Positions 52,010-60,357 are shown, numbered from the stretch's first letter. The stretch is DNA of 64,000 nucleotides from Oscillospiraceae bacterium (GCA_031262405.1 JAISHS010000022.1:1-64000); one strand, 5' to 3'. The notes: generated by a model from the letters alone, not told the origin. Numbers and translations are program-made.

Positions 52010-52906
52010 CTATTCTCCGATTCTAAAGTCCAATACCTGCTTATCTGCGTCAAAGCCGTCCAATTTAAGGTAATGTACCGCTGAGTCTATGAGGGCTCTC
52101 GCGGGACTCAAGCCGATAATCTCACTGCCGATAATTTTCACGCCCCGGCGCTCCGCCTCGGCGGCAACCGCATTAAAGATGCGGTATAGGGGCGTTTCGG
52201 CGTAGTTAGTCATGTTAATCGAAACCTGAGCTGCGTTCTTGCCCTCCAAGAAAACGCCAATCGCCTTGCAGTATTTATAGCCGCCGCTTGAAAAGCGAAT
52301 TGTTTTTGCAATCTCACTTGCAATATTCTTGTCGGGAGTGTCGAGATTTATGTTGAAGGCAATGAGCGGCGCGCGCGCGCCGACAGCTACCGCTCCGGCT
52401 GAAATATGCGGGGCATTTCCGAAATCCGGAACCCAATCGGGATTTTTCATCTTCTCGCGCAGTCCCTCAAACTCGCCCCTGCGCACCGAGGCAAGGTTGC
52501 GACGATACTCGGCGCAGGCCGATTCCTCATAGAGATAGACCGGAATTTTAAGCTCCTCGTATATTCGCTCACCGACTCGTTTAGACAGCTGCACACACTG
52601 CTCCATTGTCGCACCGCTGAGGGGGATGAAGGGGATAACGTCCGTCGCGCCCATGCGCGGGTGCTCGCCGGAGTGATGGCGAAGATCGATCAATTCGCAG
52701 GCGGTCTTGCACAGGGCGAAGGCCGCCTCCTCTATGCCCTTCGGCGAGCCGACGAGGGTATAGACGCTGCGGTTGTGGCTTTTGTCGCCGGAAAAATCGA
52801 GCAGGCTGACTCCGGGAACACTCTTTGCCGTCTGCTCCAGCGCGGTCAGAACGGCTCTATTGCGCCCCTCTGAAAAATTCGGAACGCATTCAATTATTGT
52901 CGCCAT
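52010..52906 (-). CDS. ftcD: Glutamate formimidoyltransferase
   Basis: 298 residues matching the N-terminal formiminotransferase portion of FTCD: IIECVPNFSEGRN at the start, HSGEHPRMGATDVIPFIPL near 78 and the His residues of the catalytic pair. It transfers the formimino group between formiminoglutamate and tetrahydrofolate. No cyclodeaminase domain is attached and no histidine-degradation gene is adjacent. It is a single gene on the minus strand with its own promoter, divergent from the SRP RNA. Confidence 0.94.
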   Translation of the reverse strand: MATIIECVPNFSEGRNRAVLTALEQTAKSVPGVSLLDFSGDKSHNRSVYTLVGSPKGIEEAAFALCKTACELIDLRHHSGEHPRMGATDVIPFIPLSGATMEQCVQLSKRVGERIYEELKIPVYLYEESACAEYRRNLASVRRGEFEGLREKMKNPDWVPDFGNAPHISAGAVAVGARAPLIAFNINLDTPDKNIASEIAKTIRFSSGGYKYCKAIGVFLEGKNAAQVSINMTNYAETPLYRIFNAVAAEAERRGVKIIGSEIIGLSPARALIDSAVHYLKLDGFDADKQVLDFRIGE

Positions 52907-52987
52907 AGACGGCGTCTCCTTTTAAGCCGGTATTTACAAGTTCTCCGTCCCGGTTTCGTACCCACGGAAACGGCTGATTTTGCATAC

Positions 52988-53016
52988 ATTGTAACACGTA
53001 TATAACCGCTTGTCAT
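52988..53016 (-). promoter_or_regulatory. Promoter of ftcD
   Basis: Minus strand ATGACA, 17-bp spacer, TACAAT; leaves a leader of about 75 nt before the ATG at 52906. Confidence 0.6.
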
Positions 53017-53045
53017 TATTGATAAAAGAATTTTCGCATCTGTGC

Positions 53046-53074
53046 TTGAAATCGGAGCGGGTTTGTAGTAGAAT
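53046..53074 (+). promoter_or_regulatory. Promoter of the SRP RNA gene
   Basis: TTGAAA, 17-bp spacer, TAGAAT, ending about 20 nt before the RNA 5' end. Confidence 0.75.
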
Positions 53075-53092
53075 TGCTTCCAGACTTGTGGC

Positions 53093-53363
53093 AAGGCTGC
53101 ACTAGCCGGGGAGCCAGCGGTGCCCTGTAACCCGCAAACCGCTACAGCGGGGGTGAATTCCCGTCCCAGGGGAGCTGATGTGTTGTCTGCCCGAAGCAAG
53201 TAGTGTTGACAGTCCGGTCTCGCGCAACGGATGCCCGTGAACCATGTCAGGCGGGGAACCGAGCAGCATTAAGCGGGTTTCTCCGTGTGCCGCGAGGCAG
53301 CCGGACTCGAGCCAACTACTTCGGTAACGGATGGATTAGACTTCTCGAAGATAGGTGTGCAGT
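53093..53363 (+). ncRNA. ffs: Large (Bacillus-type) SRP RNA
   Basis: About 270 nt recognised from the Bacillus scRNA pattern: GCGGTGCCCTGTAACCCGC near 53127, GTGTTGACAG near 53203, the universally conserved Ffh-binding helix 8 with GAACCATGTCAGGC, GGAACCGAGCAGCATTAAGC near 53255-53275, and the Alu-domain end GGTAACGGATGG. 5' CTGCAC and 3' GTGCAG pair to close helix 5. Together with Ffh at 12.3 kb it forms SRP. Ends are estimated to within about 10 nt. dnaX follows 41 nt later, the usual arrangement. Confidence 0.93.
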
Positions 53364-53404
53364 CTCGCCATGGGTCTAGATTTGTCGTGAAAGGTTGCGA
53401 CGAC

Positions 53405-55054
53405 GTGGAACAAGCTCTTTACAGAAAATGGCGGCCGCGCACCTTCGACGATGTGGCGGGGCAGGAACAGGTGACTCGGACGCTCAAGGCGCAGGTGGCG
53501 CAGGGGCGCACGAGTCACGCCTATCTTTTCATCGGCGTGCGCGGCACAGGAAAAACCACCTGTGCAAAGCTTCTTGCCCGCGCGGTCAACTGCGAAGGTC
53601 CCGTGGACGGGAACCCCTGTAACCATTGCGCCAGCTGCCTCGGAATCGAGAGCGGCGGCGTTATGGACGTCGTCGAGATTGACGCGGCCTCGAACAACGG
53701 CGTGGATAATGTCCGCGCCCTGCGGGACGAGGCGGTTTTTTCTCCCGCCAGCGTAAAAAAACGCGTGTACATCATCGACGAGGTGCATATGCTCTCGACG
53801 AGTGCCTTCAACGCGCTGCTGAAAATTCTCGAGGAGCCGCCGGAGCACCTCATGTTCATCCTCGCGACGACGGAGCTGCACAAGATTCCCGCGACGGTTA
53901 TGTCCCGCTGCCAGCGTTACAGCTTTCGGCGGATTTCGCCGGAGATTATCCAAAAACGTCTGGAATTTGTCGCGCGGCAGGAGGGCATTGCCCTCGAGCC
54001 TAGCGCGGCGGAGCTGCTCTCGCGGCTCGCGGACGGGTCGCTGCGCGACGGTTTGTCGCTGCTCGATCAGTGTCGGGGGACGGAAACCGTCTCGGCGCAG
54101 CGGGTGCTCGACGCGATGGGCTTGGCGGGGAATTTCCGCACTGCCGAGCTGTTAGGGCACATAGCCGGTTCCGACACGGCGGCGGCAATTGAGCTTTTCG
54201 AGAGCCTCTGGAGAAACGGAAAGCCCCCGGCGACGGTGCTCGGCGAGCTTGCCACCGCGCTGAGAGATACTATGCTGCTGGCAATCGCGCCGCGCGGAGG
54301 GCGCGAGCTTCTCTCCGGCGGCTATGACGAGGCGACGCTAAAGCGGCTCGGCGAGAAGGTCTCATACCGCGCGGCAATGCAGCTTTTGGGGGTTTTGCAG
54401 GAGCACATCGGCGCGCTGCGCGACGGGCGCGATCCTCGAATTCAAGCGGAGCTTTGTATTATATCGCTGTGTCAGCCGAAGCTGCTCGACACGCCCGAGG
54501 GCTTGTCTCTGCGGCTGACAAGGCTCGAGGATGCGATAAAAAGCGGCGCGGTCCTGCCGGAAATTGTTCCGGCTGCTACGCCGGAAGCCGTGACGACACC
54601 GGAGCCGGAGGATGCTCCGATTCCGGAGGAGCCGACCTTTGATTATGAGGAATCGGGCGCGGCTGTTTTGGATATGCCGCCGGTGAGCATTCCCGTTCCG
54701 AAGGAGCCGCGATTTAGCTTGAGTGCTTCGGAGAGCAACCCATCGCCGGAAGAGGGGGACGGCGGGCTTTGGCAGAGGCTCTCGGCGGAGCTGAACCGAA
54801 CGATGCCGCCGTTTATCGCCGTGAGGCTCAAGGGCGCGTCGCTGCGGCGCGAGGGCGAGGCGCTTGTGATTTCGGTGAAGAGCGCGCCGGCGAAGGCGGC
54901 GCTCGAGAAGCCGGAGCCGCAGGAAATTATACGCGCGGGTATTGAAAAAGTTCTGGGCGAGGCAGCGCTCTTTTGGCTGGAGGTCGCGGTGCCGACGGCG
55001 GGCGGCGGCGATCTCGACGCTCTTGCAAGATTCGGGAATGTGAAGTTCGACTGA
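53405..55054 (+). CDS. dnaX: DNA polymerase III subunit gamma/tau
   Basis: 549 residues from the GTG at 53405, giving the normal N-terminus EQALYRKWRPRTFDDVAGQEQV; codons upstream belong to the SRP RNA 3' region. Clamp-loader motifs are GVRGTGKTTCAKLLARAVNC (Walker A) near 45, a four-Cys zinc module CNHCASC near 73, IIDEVHML near 125 and the SRC box MSRCQRYSF near 170. A Pro/Glu-rich linker spans about 395-460. It loads the sliding clamp at replication forks. No convincing programmed frameshift site is seen. Confidence 0.95.
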   Translation: MEQALYRKWRPRTFDDVAGQEQVTRTLKAQVAQGRTSHAYLFIGVRGTGKTTCAKLLARAVNCEGPVDGNPCNHCASCLGIESGGVMDVVEIDAASNNGVDNVRALRDEAVFSPASVKKRVYIIDEVHMLSTSAFNALLKILEEPPEHLMFILATTELHKIPATVMSRCQRYSFRRISPEIIQKRLEFVARQEGIALEPSAAELLSRLADGSLRDGLSLLDQCRGTETVSAQRVLDAMGLAGNFRTAELLGHIAGSDTAAAIELFESLWRNGKPPATVLGELATALRDTMLLAIAPRGGRELLSGGYDEATLKRLGEKVSYRAAMQLLGVLQEHIGALRDGRDPRIQAELCIISLCQPKLLDTPEGLSLRLTRLEDAIKSGAVLPEIVPAATPEAVTTPEPEDAPIPEEPTFDYEESGAAVLDMPPVSIPVPKEPRFSLSASESNPSPEEGDGGLWQRLSAELNRTMPPFIAVRLKGASLRREGEALVISVKSAPAKAALEKPEPQEIIRAGIEKVLGEAALFWLEVAVPTAGGGDLDALARFGNVKFD

Positions 55055-55073
55055 CTTGGGAGGTTAACTATAC

Positions 55074-55427
55074 ATGGCACGTAACAATTTTCGCGGTGGG
55101 GCGATGCCCGGCGGCGGTATGAACATGAACATGATGAAGCAGGCGCAGAAGATGCAGCAGGAGATGCTAAAGATGCAGGAGCAGATGGAACTGGCGGCGT
55201 TTACCGCAAGCTCCGGCGGCGGCGTTGTCGAGGCGACTGTGAGCGGAAAGCGCGAGCTTACAAAGCTCGTGATAGACCCGGACGCGGTCGATCCTGAGGA
55301 CGTCGAGATGCTCCAAGACCTGGTGATAGCCGCCGTGAACGAGGCTCTTCGCCGCGCGGAAAACGCCGCCAACGAGGGCATGGCGAAATTTACCGGGGGA
55401 CTGAATCTGGGGTCGCTGGGACTGTGA
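55074..55427 (+). CDS. ybaB: YbaB/EbfC family nucleoid-associated protein
   Basis: 117 residues; the family core is MKQAQKMQQEMLKMQEQM followed by GGVVEATVSGKRELTKLVIDP. A Gly/Met-rich N-terminal stretch precedes it. It binds DNA non-specifically in other bacteria. It lies 19 nt after dnaX as usual, but recR, which usually follows, is replaced by a transporter gene that overlaps its stop. Confidence 0.94.
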   Translation: MARNNFRGGAMPGGGMNMNMMKQAQKMQQEMLKMQEQMELAAFTASSGGGVVEATVSGKRELTKLVIDPDAVDPEDVEMLQDLVIAAVNEALRRAENAANEGMAKFTGGLNLGSLGL

Positions 55428-56581
55428 CGCCGCTAATAGTAATCATTTATCTCGCGTTTATCGGTCTCGGCCTGCCGGATTCGCTGCTGGGCAGCGCCTG
55501 GCCTGTCATGCACATAGATCTCGGCGCGGCCGACTCGAGCGCGGGGATAGCATCACTTCTCATAACACTCTGCACGATTGTCTCCAGCCTGTTCAGCGGG
55601 CGGGTTATCGCGAAGTTCGGCACTGGGAGGCTTGCCGCCGTAAGCACGCTTGTTACGGCACTTTCGCTCTTTGGGATGTCGTTTTCAAATTCGCTGTGGC
55701 TGACCTGCGCGCTGGCAATTCCCTTCGGGCTGGGCGCGGGCAGCGTAGACGCCGGACTCAACGGCTATGTCGCCGAAAACCTTGAGGTGCGGCATATGAA
55801 CTGGCTCCACTCGTTTTGGGGTCTGGGCGCGGCGGTGGGACCGGTTATTCTCTCGCTCTGGATAGCTGTCGGTTCTTGGCGCGGCGGTTACAGGACAGTC
55901 GGCGGCCTTCAGCTCATGCTGGCGCTGGTGCTGCTGTTTTCGCTGCCGCTCTGGAAGCGCTCCGGCGGGGAGAAGGCGCAGCAGGAGTCCGTCCGCCACG
56001 CGACGCCGTTTCGGAAGCTTTTTCGGCTGCCGGGGGCGATTGCGGCGTTTTTGTCTTTTCTTTTCTATTGCGCGCTGGAGACTACGGTCGGGCTTTGGGG
56101 CGCGACTTATCTCGTCGGGGTGCAGGGCATGAAGCCGGGCTCGGCGGCGGGGGTTGTTTCGCTGTATTACGCGGGCATTATGTTAGGGCGGCTTGCCGGG
56201 GGCTTTTTGAATGCGAAGCTCCCGCAAAAGCGGCTCATGCGAATCGGCACGGCGATAATCGTTCTCGGCGTCGCGGCGCTAATTTTGCCGCTGGGTCAGA
56301 TTGTCGCGTCGGCGGGGCTGCTGCTCATCGGGCTGGGCTGCGCGCCTATCTATCCGGGGCTTATGCACGAGACGCCGGAAAACTTCGGCTCGGAGCATTC
56401 GCAGTCCGTCGTCGGGGCTCAGCAGGCCTGCGCCTACACAGGCTCGGCTCTCGCGCCGCTGCTCTTCGGATACATGGGCGGATCTATTGGATATGGCGTT
56501 CTCCCGTATTTCTGCGCGGTTCTACTGGCGGGAATGATAGTGTCCATGTACAGGCTACATAAGAGAGCGATTAACAATTGA
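55424..56581 (+). CDS. Major facilitator superfamily transporter (FucP-like)
   Basis: 385 residues, about 12 hydrophobic segments, resembling the sugar-transporting FucP/YfkF branch (N-terminus IYLAFIGLGLPDSLLGSAWP, and the SFWGLGAAVGP segment). Substrate unknown. The GTG start at 55424 overlaps the ybaB stop. The last codons ATT AAC AAT TGA are heptamers of the AATTGAC class, and the three-stem element lies just downstream. Confidence 0.85.
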   Translation: MTPLIVIIYLAFIGLGLPDSLLGSAWPVMHIDLGAADSSAGIASLLITLCTIVSSLFSGRVIAKFGTGRLAAVSTLVTALSLFGMSFSNSLWLTCALAIPFGLGAGSVDAGLNGYVAENLEVRHMNWLHSFWGLGAAVGPVILSLWIAVGSWRGGYRTVGGLQLMLALVLLFSLPLWKRSGGEKAQQESVRHATPFRKLFRLPGAIAAFLSFLFYCALETTVGLWGATYLVGVQGMKPGSAAGVVSLYYAGIMLGRLAGGFLNAKLPQKRLMRIGTAIIVLGVAALILPLGQIVASAGLLLIGLGCAPIYPGLMHETPENFGSEHSQSVVGAQQACAYTGSALAPLLFGYMGGSIGYGVLPYFCAVLLAGMIVSMYRLHKRAINN

Positions 56582-56598
56582 GATTTTAATTGGGGAGA

Positions 56599-56668
56599 AG
56601 CCGCCGCAGCGGTCTGCGATAACAAAGCGCGAGGAACGCGCGACTTATCAAATCGCGTAGCGATTTTT
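56599..56668 (+). repeat. Three-stem dispersed element, copy 2
   Basis: 70 nt almost identical to 40097-40168; only the last hairpin differs, TCGC-GTA-GCGA instead of TTGC-GTA-GCAA, a base-pair-preserving change. It follows the MFS gene. Two AGATAAT-class heptamers follow at 56677-56690. Confidence 0.8.
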
Positions 56669-56687
56669 AAATTAAAAGATAATAGAT

Positions 56688-56724
56688 AACGTAAAAACCG
56701 CTCCTCGGAGCGGTTTTTTACGTT
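56688..56724. terminator. Bidirectional terminator between MFS and LysM genes
   Basis: AACGTAAAAACCGCTCC and GGAGCGGTTTTTTACGTT pair around TC. The stop codon of the minus-strand LysM gene is at its edge. Confidence 0.85.
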
Positions 56725-57997
56725 ACAGCACCTTATTTATCGAGTACATATCCTGCATGACGAGGTAGCCGGGGCGGAAGAGGTTGTCGATAGTCCAGTA
56801 GCTGACCCCGGCGAGATTATAGTCCGCGACGAGTCCCAAGCGCGCGCGGTAGCTGCGGGCGTCGTCAAACCAGACCTCGTGGCGCACGCTGTTTGAGTAG
56901 TAGTTGAAATACGGCGACTGGGATGCGCCGTCATACTTAATCTCCGCGCCGGTTCGGGCGGCGAGGGAGGTTGCGGCGGCGTTGGTGAGAACCTTTGCCG
57001 AGGAGCCCTGCACGAAGGGCAGCGTCCAGTCATAGCCGTAGTTTGCCATGCCCATAAGAATCTTGCGCGGAGGAATCGCCGTCACGGCGTAGTCGAGCAC
57101 CTGAGTCACGGGTCCGATGGGCGAAACCGCCATAGCCGGACCCTTGAGATAGCCCCACTCATAGGTCATGATGTTCACCAGATCGCAGACCTCGCCGTGC
57201 ACCGGGTAGTCGTGTGCCTCATAGAGCGTGCCCACCTGATCTCCCGAAATTTTCGGCGCGACGGCGGAGACCAGCAGGAAGCCGCGCGCGTGTAAGGCTT
57301 CCGAAAGGCGGCGCAGGAGCCCGTTATAGCTCTCGCGGTCGAAGGGATAGACATACTCAAAGTCGATTATCAGCCCGTAATAGCTGCGCGAGGTCAGAGT
57401 GTTCAAAACGTTTTGCACAAAGGCGTCCTGAGCAGTCCCGTCGGTCAAAACCGCGTGTGCGATATCGCTTGAAAAGCCCCCTCCGGGTTTTGTGTTCGTG
57501 ACTGACATCAGCGAGGCGACGCGCTCCGAGGCGGCGGCCGCGATGAGCGTCGCGTCATTTAGGGGAAGCAGCTGCCCGGCGGCGTCCACCTCATAGGAGA
57601 AGGGGCTTACATAGGTGAGATAGGGGAAGGTCTCGCCGATTCTGCCCATGTTCAGACTCGTGGTGTAGCCGTTTACGTCTATGCCGCGCGTGGGCGTGCC
57701 GGAGCGGGGGATTACTACGCGCTGACCGGGATAGAGCATATTGGCGTTCGTTATCGACGGATTTGCCGCGAGAATTGCGCTGACCGAGACGCCGTAGCGC
57801 CGCGCGATTGAATAGAGCGATTCGCCGCGCGCGACGATGTGGTTGACGTCACTGGTTTGTATGACGAGCGCCTGACCCACGCTGAGCGTATAGGGCGCGT
57901 CGATCTGGTTGTCAAAGGCAAGCGCGTCCACGCTCGTGCCGTAGCGGCGGGAGATTCCCCAGAGCGTGTCGCCTCTTTTTACGGTGTAAATTGTCAT
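56723..57997 (-). CDS. LysM-GH18 spore-type hydrolase (YaaH/SleL-like)
   Basis: 424 residues. Two LysM domains (about 3-46 and 51-96; YTVKRGDTLWGISRRYG and HIVARGESLYSIARRYG) bind peptidoglycan, followed by a glycoside hydrolase 18 domain (about 105-420). The catalytic Glu lies in GLIIDFEYVYPF near residue 212. YaaH/SleL proteins act on spore-cortex peptidoglycan during germination, which fits the cotJ cluster; vegetative wall turnover is the alternative. There is no signal peptide, as is common for proteins placed on spores. Confidence 0.92.
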   Translation of the reverse strand: MTIYTVKRGDTLWGISRRYGTSVDALAFDNQIDAPYTLSVGQALVIQTSDVNHIVARGESLYSIARRYGVSVSAILAANPSITNANMLYPGQRVVIPRSGTPTRGIDVNGYTTSLNMGRIGETFPYLTYVSPFSYEVDAAGQLLPLNDATLIAAAASERVASLMSVTNTKPGGGFSSDIAHAVLTDGTAQDAFVQNVLNTLTSRSYYGLIIDFEYVYPFDRESYNGLLRRLSEALHARGFLLVSAVAPKISGDQVGTLYEAHDYPVHGEVCDLVNIMTYEWGYLKGPAMAVSPIGPVTQVLDYAVTAIPPRKILMGMANYGYDWTLPFVQGSSAKVLTNAAATSLAARTGAEIKYDGASQSPYFNYYSNSVRHEVWFDDARSYRARLGLVADYNLAGVSYWTIDNLFRPGYLVMQDMYSINKVL

Positions 57998-58056
57998 TAA
58001 ACCACTCCTTGGATTAGGATTTCTGATTCATCCTATTCAAGGAGGGGAGCTTTTGC

Positions 58057-58617
58057 TTATTTTACGGGCGCTTTATCCATAAATCTGCTCAAGGGTTTTG
58101 TGAGTACAAGGCAGAGGGCAACGGTGAGCACGGTGTTCGGCAGCATGTAAGTCGAGTTATAGAGCAGGGAATAGAGCCAAGAGTTGTTGATGGTCGTGCC
58201 AAAAAGCTCTCCCGACAGGGTGATGTAAATCGTTATGCCGCTGATGAAGTGAACGACAAAGCGCGCGGCACAGCCGATAAGCGCGCCGAGCACCAGACCA
58301 TGACGGCGGCCGCGCATCACTCCGGCGAGACCCACGGCCATATATGCGAAGAAATAGTCCAGCAGCATAGACTCCCAGTTGATAGCCGCGCCGTTTGAAA
58401 AGAAGAATTTCAGAGCGCCGAAGAGCAGACCGACGCCCAGTCCCCAGACCGTGCCTCGGCGCACGGCGAAAACAACCAGCGGAATCATCACAAGGCTCAG
58501 CGAGCCGCCAAAGCCGCCGAAGCTGAGACCGATGGGAATCTCGAGGTAGCTGAGCACCATGGCAATGGCGATGAATATCGCGCCCTCCGCGATCGTCCTC
58601 AAATGTGTGTTTTTCAT
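58057..58617 (-). CDS. thiT: Energy-coupled thiamine transporter ThiT
   Basis: 186 residues from the ATG at 58617 (GGGAGGT upstream); six hydrophobic segments as in ECF S-components. The N-terminal segment SYLEIPIGLSFGGFGGSLSL and the C-terminal NNSWLYSLLYNSTYMLPN motif fit the ThiT family. It binds thiamine for uptake with a shared energising EcfAAT module encoded elsewhere. The TPP riboswitch and terminator just upstream confirm thiamine control. Confidence 0.92.
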   Translation of the reverse strand: MKNTHLRTIAEGAIFIAIAMVLSYLEIPIGLSFGGFGGSLSLVMIPLVVFAVRRGTVWGLGVGLLFGALKFFFSNGAAINWESMLLDYFFAYMAVGLAGVMRGRRHGLVLGALIGCAARFVVHFISGITIYITLSGELFGTTINNSWLYSLLYNSTYMLPNTVLTVALCLVLTKPLSRFMDKAPVK

Positions 58618-58639
58618 AATGACCTCCCAGAAAAAATAA

Positions 58640-58667
58640 ATAATAGATAAAAGATAATAAATAATAG
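58640..58667. repeat. 7-nt tandem array (ATAATAG class) in the thiT leader
   Basis: ATAATAG, ATAAAAG, ATAATAA, ATAATAG, between the riboswitch terminator and the thiT ribosome site. Confidence 0.65.
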
Positions 58668-58673
58668 ACCCAA

Positions 58674-58710
58674 AACAAAAAGTCCGCACTCCTATTTAGA
58701 GTGCGGACTT
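58674..58710 (-). terminator. TPP riboswitch expression-platform terminator
   Basis: AGTCCGCACTC and GAGTGCGGACT form an 11-bp stem around a short loop, followed on the minus strand by TTTTT. It lies directly after the aptamer, as expected for transcription control. Confidence 0.9.
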
Positions 58711-58723
58711 GTCCACGAATGTG

Positions 58724-58829
58724 ACTTCCCTACGCCGGAATTACCCGGATCAGGTTCCGCACCGTATGGTGCAAGGGTACCGCGCCTCAATTGGCGTCGT
58801 CTCAGCCGGGAAGAACCCAGCGCCCCTTA
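58724..58829 (-). promoter_or_regulatory. TPP (THI-box) riboswitch
   Basis: Read on the minus strand the conserved THI elements appear in order: GGGGCGCTGGG, CGGCTGAGA, ACCCTTG, AACCTGATCCGGGTAAT and GCGTAGGGAAG. It senses thiamine pyrophosphate and, through the terminator that follows, should switch off thiT. Confidence 0.95.
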
Positions 58830-58882
58830 TAATGCAAACTCAAACCCGCCTACGGCTGGGCTTTGAGTTTGATCCTTTTTCA

Positions 58883-58963
58883 CAGCCCGCCACGTGCCGC
58901 TACGCGGCGACTCGCGGGCTGAGCAGTGTTTTTTTCGCCGTACACGCCGCCGAAAAAAACGAT
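58883..58963 (-). repeat. Two-hairpin dispersed element, copy 2
   Basis: Minus strand: GTTTTTTTCG..CGAAAAAAAC around a GCGGCGTGTACGG loop, then CAGCCCGC..GCGGGCTG enclosing CCGC-GTA-GCGG. Homologous to 26072-26151 with compensatory differences. It lies in the thiT leader between promoter and aptamer. Confidence 0.8.
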
Positions 58964-59045
58964 TGGAATATTGCGCTGCGCGCAAAAACGATTGGAAATT
59001 GTGTCGCCGAAAAAAACGATTGGAATATTGCGCTGCGCGCAAAAA
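58948..59045. repeat. 57-bp-period direct repeat in the thiT leader
   Basis: A 41-bp sequence starting CGCCGAAAAAAACGATTGG is present twice, at 58948-58988 and 59005-59045, identical over its length, with a partial third piece (AACGATTGGAA) between. It overlaps the end of the two-hairpin element. Together these fill most of the 58830-59086 gap. Confidence 0.75.
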
Positions 59046-59086
59046 ATTTGAAAACTGCGCTACGTGCAAAATAGTGACTAATGGTG

Positions 59087-59115
59087 ATAATACAATAGCT
59101 GGAAGGGCTTGTCAA
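59087..59115 (-). promoter_or_regulatory. Promoter of the riboswitch-thiT unit
   Basis: Minus strand TTGACA, 17-bp spacer, TATTAT, about 10 nt after the stop of the aldo/keto reductase gene. Confidence 0.8.
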
Positions 59116-59125
59116 GCATAACTTT

Positions 59126-60241
59126 TTATTTTTCCAACACTTCCGCCGCGCGGGCGAGATGGTCGATGATCTTAATGCTCTGGGGGCAGACGCTCTCGCA
59201 CTGGCCGCAGGCTATACAGTCGGAGGCGTCCGCAGAGGAGGATGCAAAGACATATTCCCTCCGGGCGCGGTCGAGATCGTCATACACCAGATCGAAATTG
59301 AGACAGTCTAAAATCCCGGGGATGTTGATATTCTGCGGGCAGTCCTTGAGGCAGTAGCCGCAGCCGGTGCAGGGGATTCGGTCTATGGCCTCGAGGGCGA
59401 CGCTTGCGCGCTCAATGGTCTTAAGCTCACTCGGCGTCAGCGGGGCGAAGTTATCCATAAATGCGAGGTTCTCTTCCATCTGCTCAAGGCTCGACATTCC
59501 GCTCAGAACAGTTATGATGCCGTCTAAGCTTGCGCCGAAGCGCAGCGCCCAGGAGGCTTCCGAGGCGTCCGGTGCGGCGGCCTTGAGAATCTTGCCCACG
59601 CTCTCGGGCAGATTTGCCAGAACTCCGCCCTTTACCGGTTCCATTATGATTATGGGCTTATTGTGCTTGCGCGCGACCTCATAGCACTTGCGCGACTCGA
59701 TAGACTCGCTCTCCCAGTCGGCGTAGTTGATCTGGAGCTGGACAAACTCCATTTCGGGGTGAGCGGTCAAAATATCGTCCAGAAAATCCGCTCTGGAGTG
59801 GCAGGAGAAGCCGAGGTGGCGGATTAGCCCCTTTTCCTTTTGCTCGGCTAGGAAATCCCAAATTCCGAAGTCGTCAAAGACCTTACTGCGTCCGACGCCG
59901 AGATTGTGCAGGAGGTAAAAGTCGAAGTAGCCCGCGCCCGTGCGCTCAAGCGAGGTAAAGAGCATTTGCTTTGCTTGCTCGGCGGTTCTGGCGTCCCAGG
60001 CGGGCAGCTTCGTCGCCAGAAGAAAGCTCTCGCGCGGGTAGCGGTCAACGAGGACGGGCTTCACGATCTTTTCGGACTTGCCTTCTATGTAGCCATAGGC
60101 AGTGTCGAAATAGTTGAAGCCCTTTTCGAGAAAGAGATCCGCCATGCGTTTTGTTTGTTCAAGGTCTATCTCGTCGCCTATCATGGGCAGACGCATGAGA
60201 CCGAAACCGAGTTTTTTGATGTTTTCACCGAGATATGGCAT
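59126..60241 (-). CDS. Aldo/keto reductase with two 4Fe-4S clusters
   Basis: 371 residues. The aldo/keto reductase barrel (about 1-280) has the catalytic Asp/Tyr in FDTAYGY near residue 45, Lys in LATKLP near 76 and His in LLHNLG near 110. A C-terminal ferredoxin-like domain adds two cluster motifs, CTGCGYCLKDCPQ near 290 and CIACGQCESVCPQ near 344. Such fusions are common in anaerobic Firmicutes; the substrate is unknown. Single gene with a GGAGC ribosome site before the ATG. Confidence 0.92.
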   Translation of the reverse strand: MPYLGENIKKLGFGLMRLPMIGDEIDLEQTKRMADLFLEKGFNYFDTAYGYIEGKSEKIVKPVLVDRYPRESFLLATKLPAWDARTAEQAKQMLFTSLERTGAGYFDFYLLHNLGVGRSKVFDDFGIWDFLAEQKEKGLIRHLGFSCHSRADFLDDILTAHPEMEFVQLQINYADWESESIESRKCYEVARKHNKPIIIMEPVKGGVLANLPESVGKILKAAAPDASEASWALRFGASLDGIITVLSGMSSLEQMEENLAFMDNFAPLTPSELKTIERASVALEAIDRIPCTGCGYCLKDCPQNINIPGILDCLNFDLVYDDLDRARREYVFASSSADASDCIACGQCESVCPQSIKIIDHLARAAEVLEK

Positions 60242-60328
60242 TTTTTGTGCTCCTATTCTTTAGAAAAGATTGTCACTGATGGGACTAAGCTAGTATAGCA
60301 CCTAAAAAATAAAAACACAAACATAAAC

Positions 60329-60357
60329 TTGAAAACATTCGGTAAAAAGTGTAAGAT
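60329..60357 (+). promoter_or_regulatory. Promoter of the B12-type radical SAM gene
   Basis: TTGAAA, 17-bp spacer, TAAGAT. This overlaps the first ATG of the long open frame, so translation must start further downstream. Confidence 0.7.

Noticed and set aside
53285-53404. N-terminal extension of dnaX into the SRP RNA
   Set aside because: The added residues are the translated 3' part of the SRP RNA; the family N-terminus begins at the GTG at 53405.
53751-53765. A7 run in dnaX as a programmed frameshift site
   Set aside because: It lies near residue 118, before the clamp-loader core is complete, and lacks the A-AAA-AAG form with a downstream stimulating hairpin.
58948-59045. Direct repeats resembling a small CRISPR array
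   Set aside because: Only two copies, spacer of 16 bp that itself resembles the repeat, and no cas genes; it is a simple tandem duplication.
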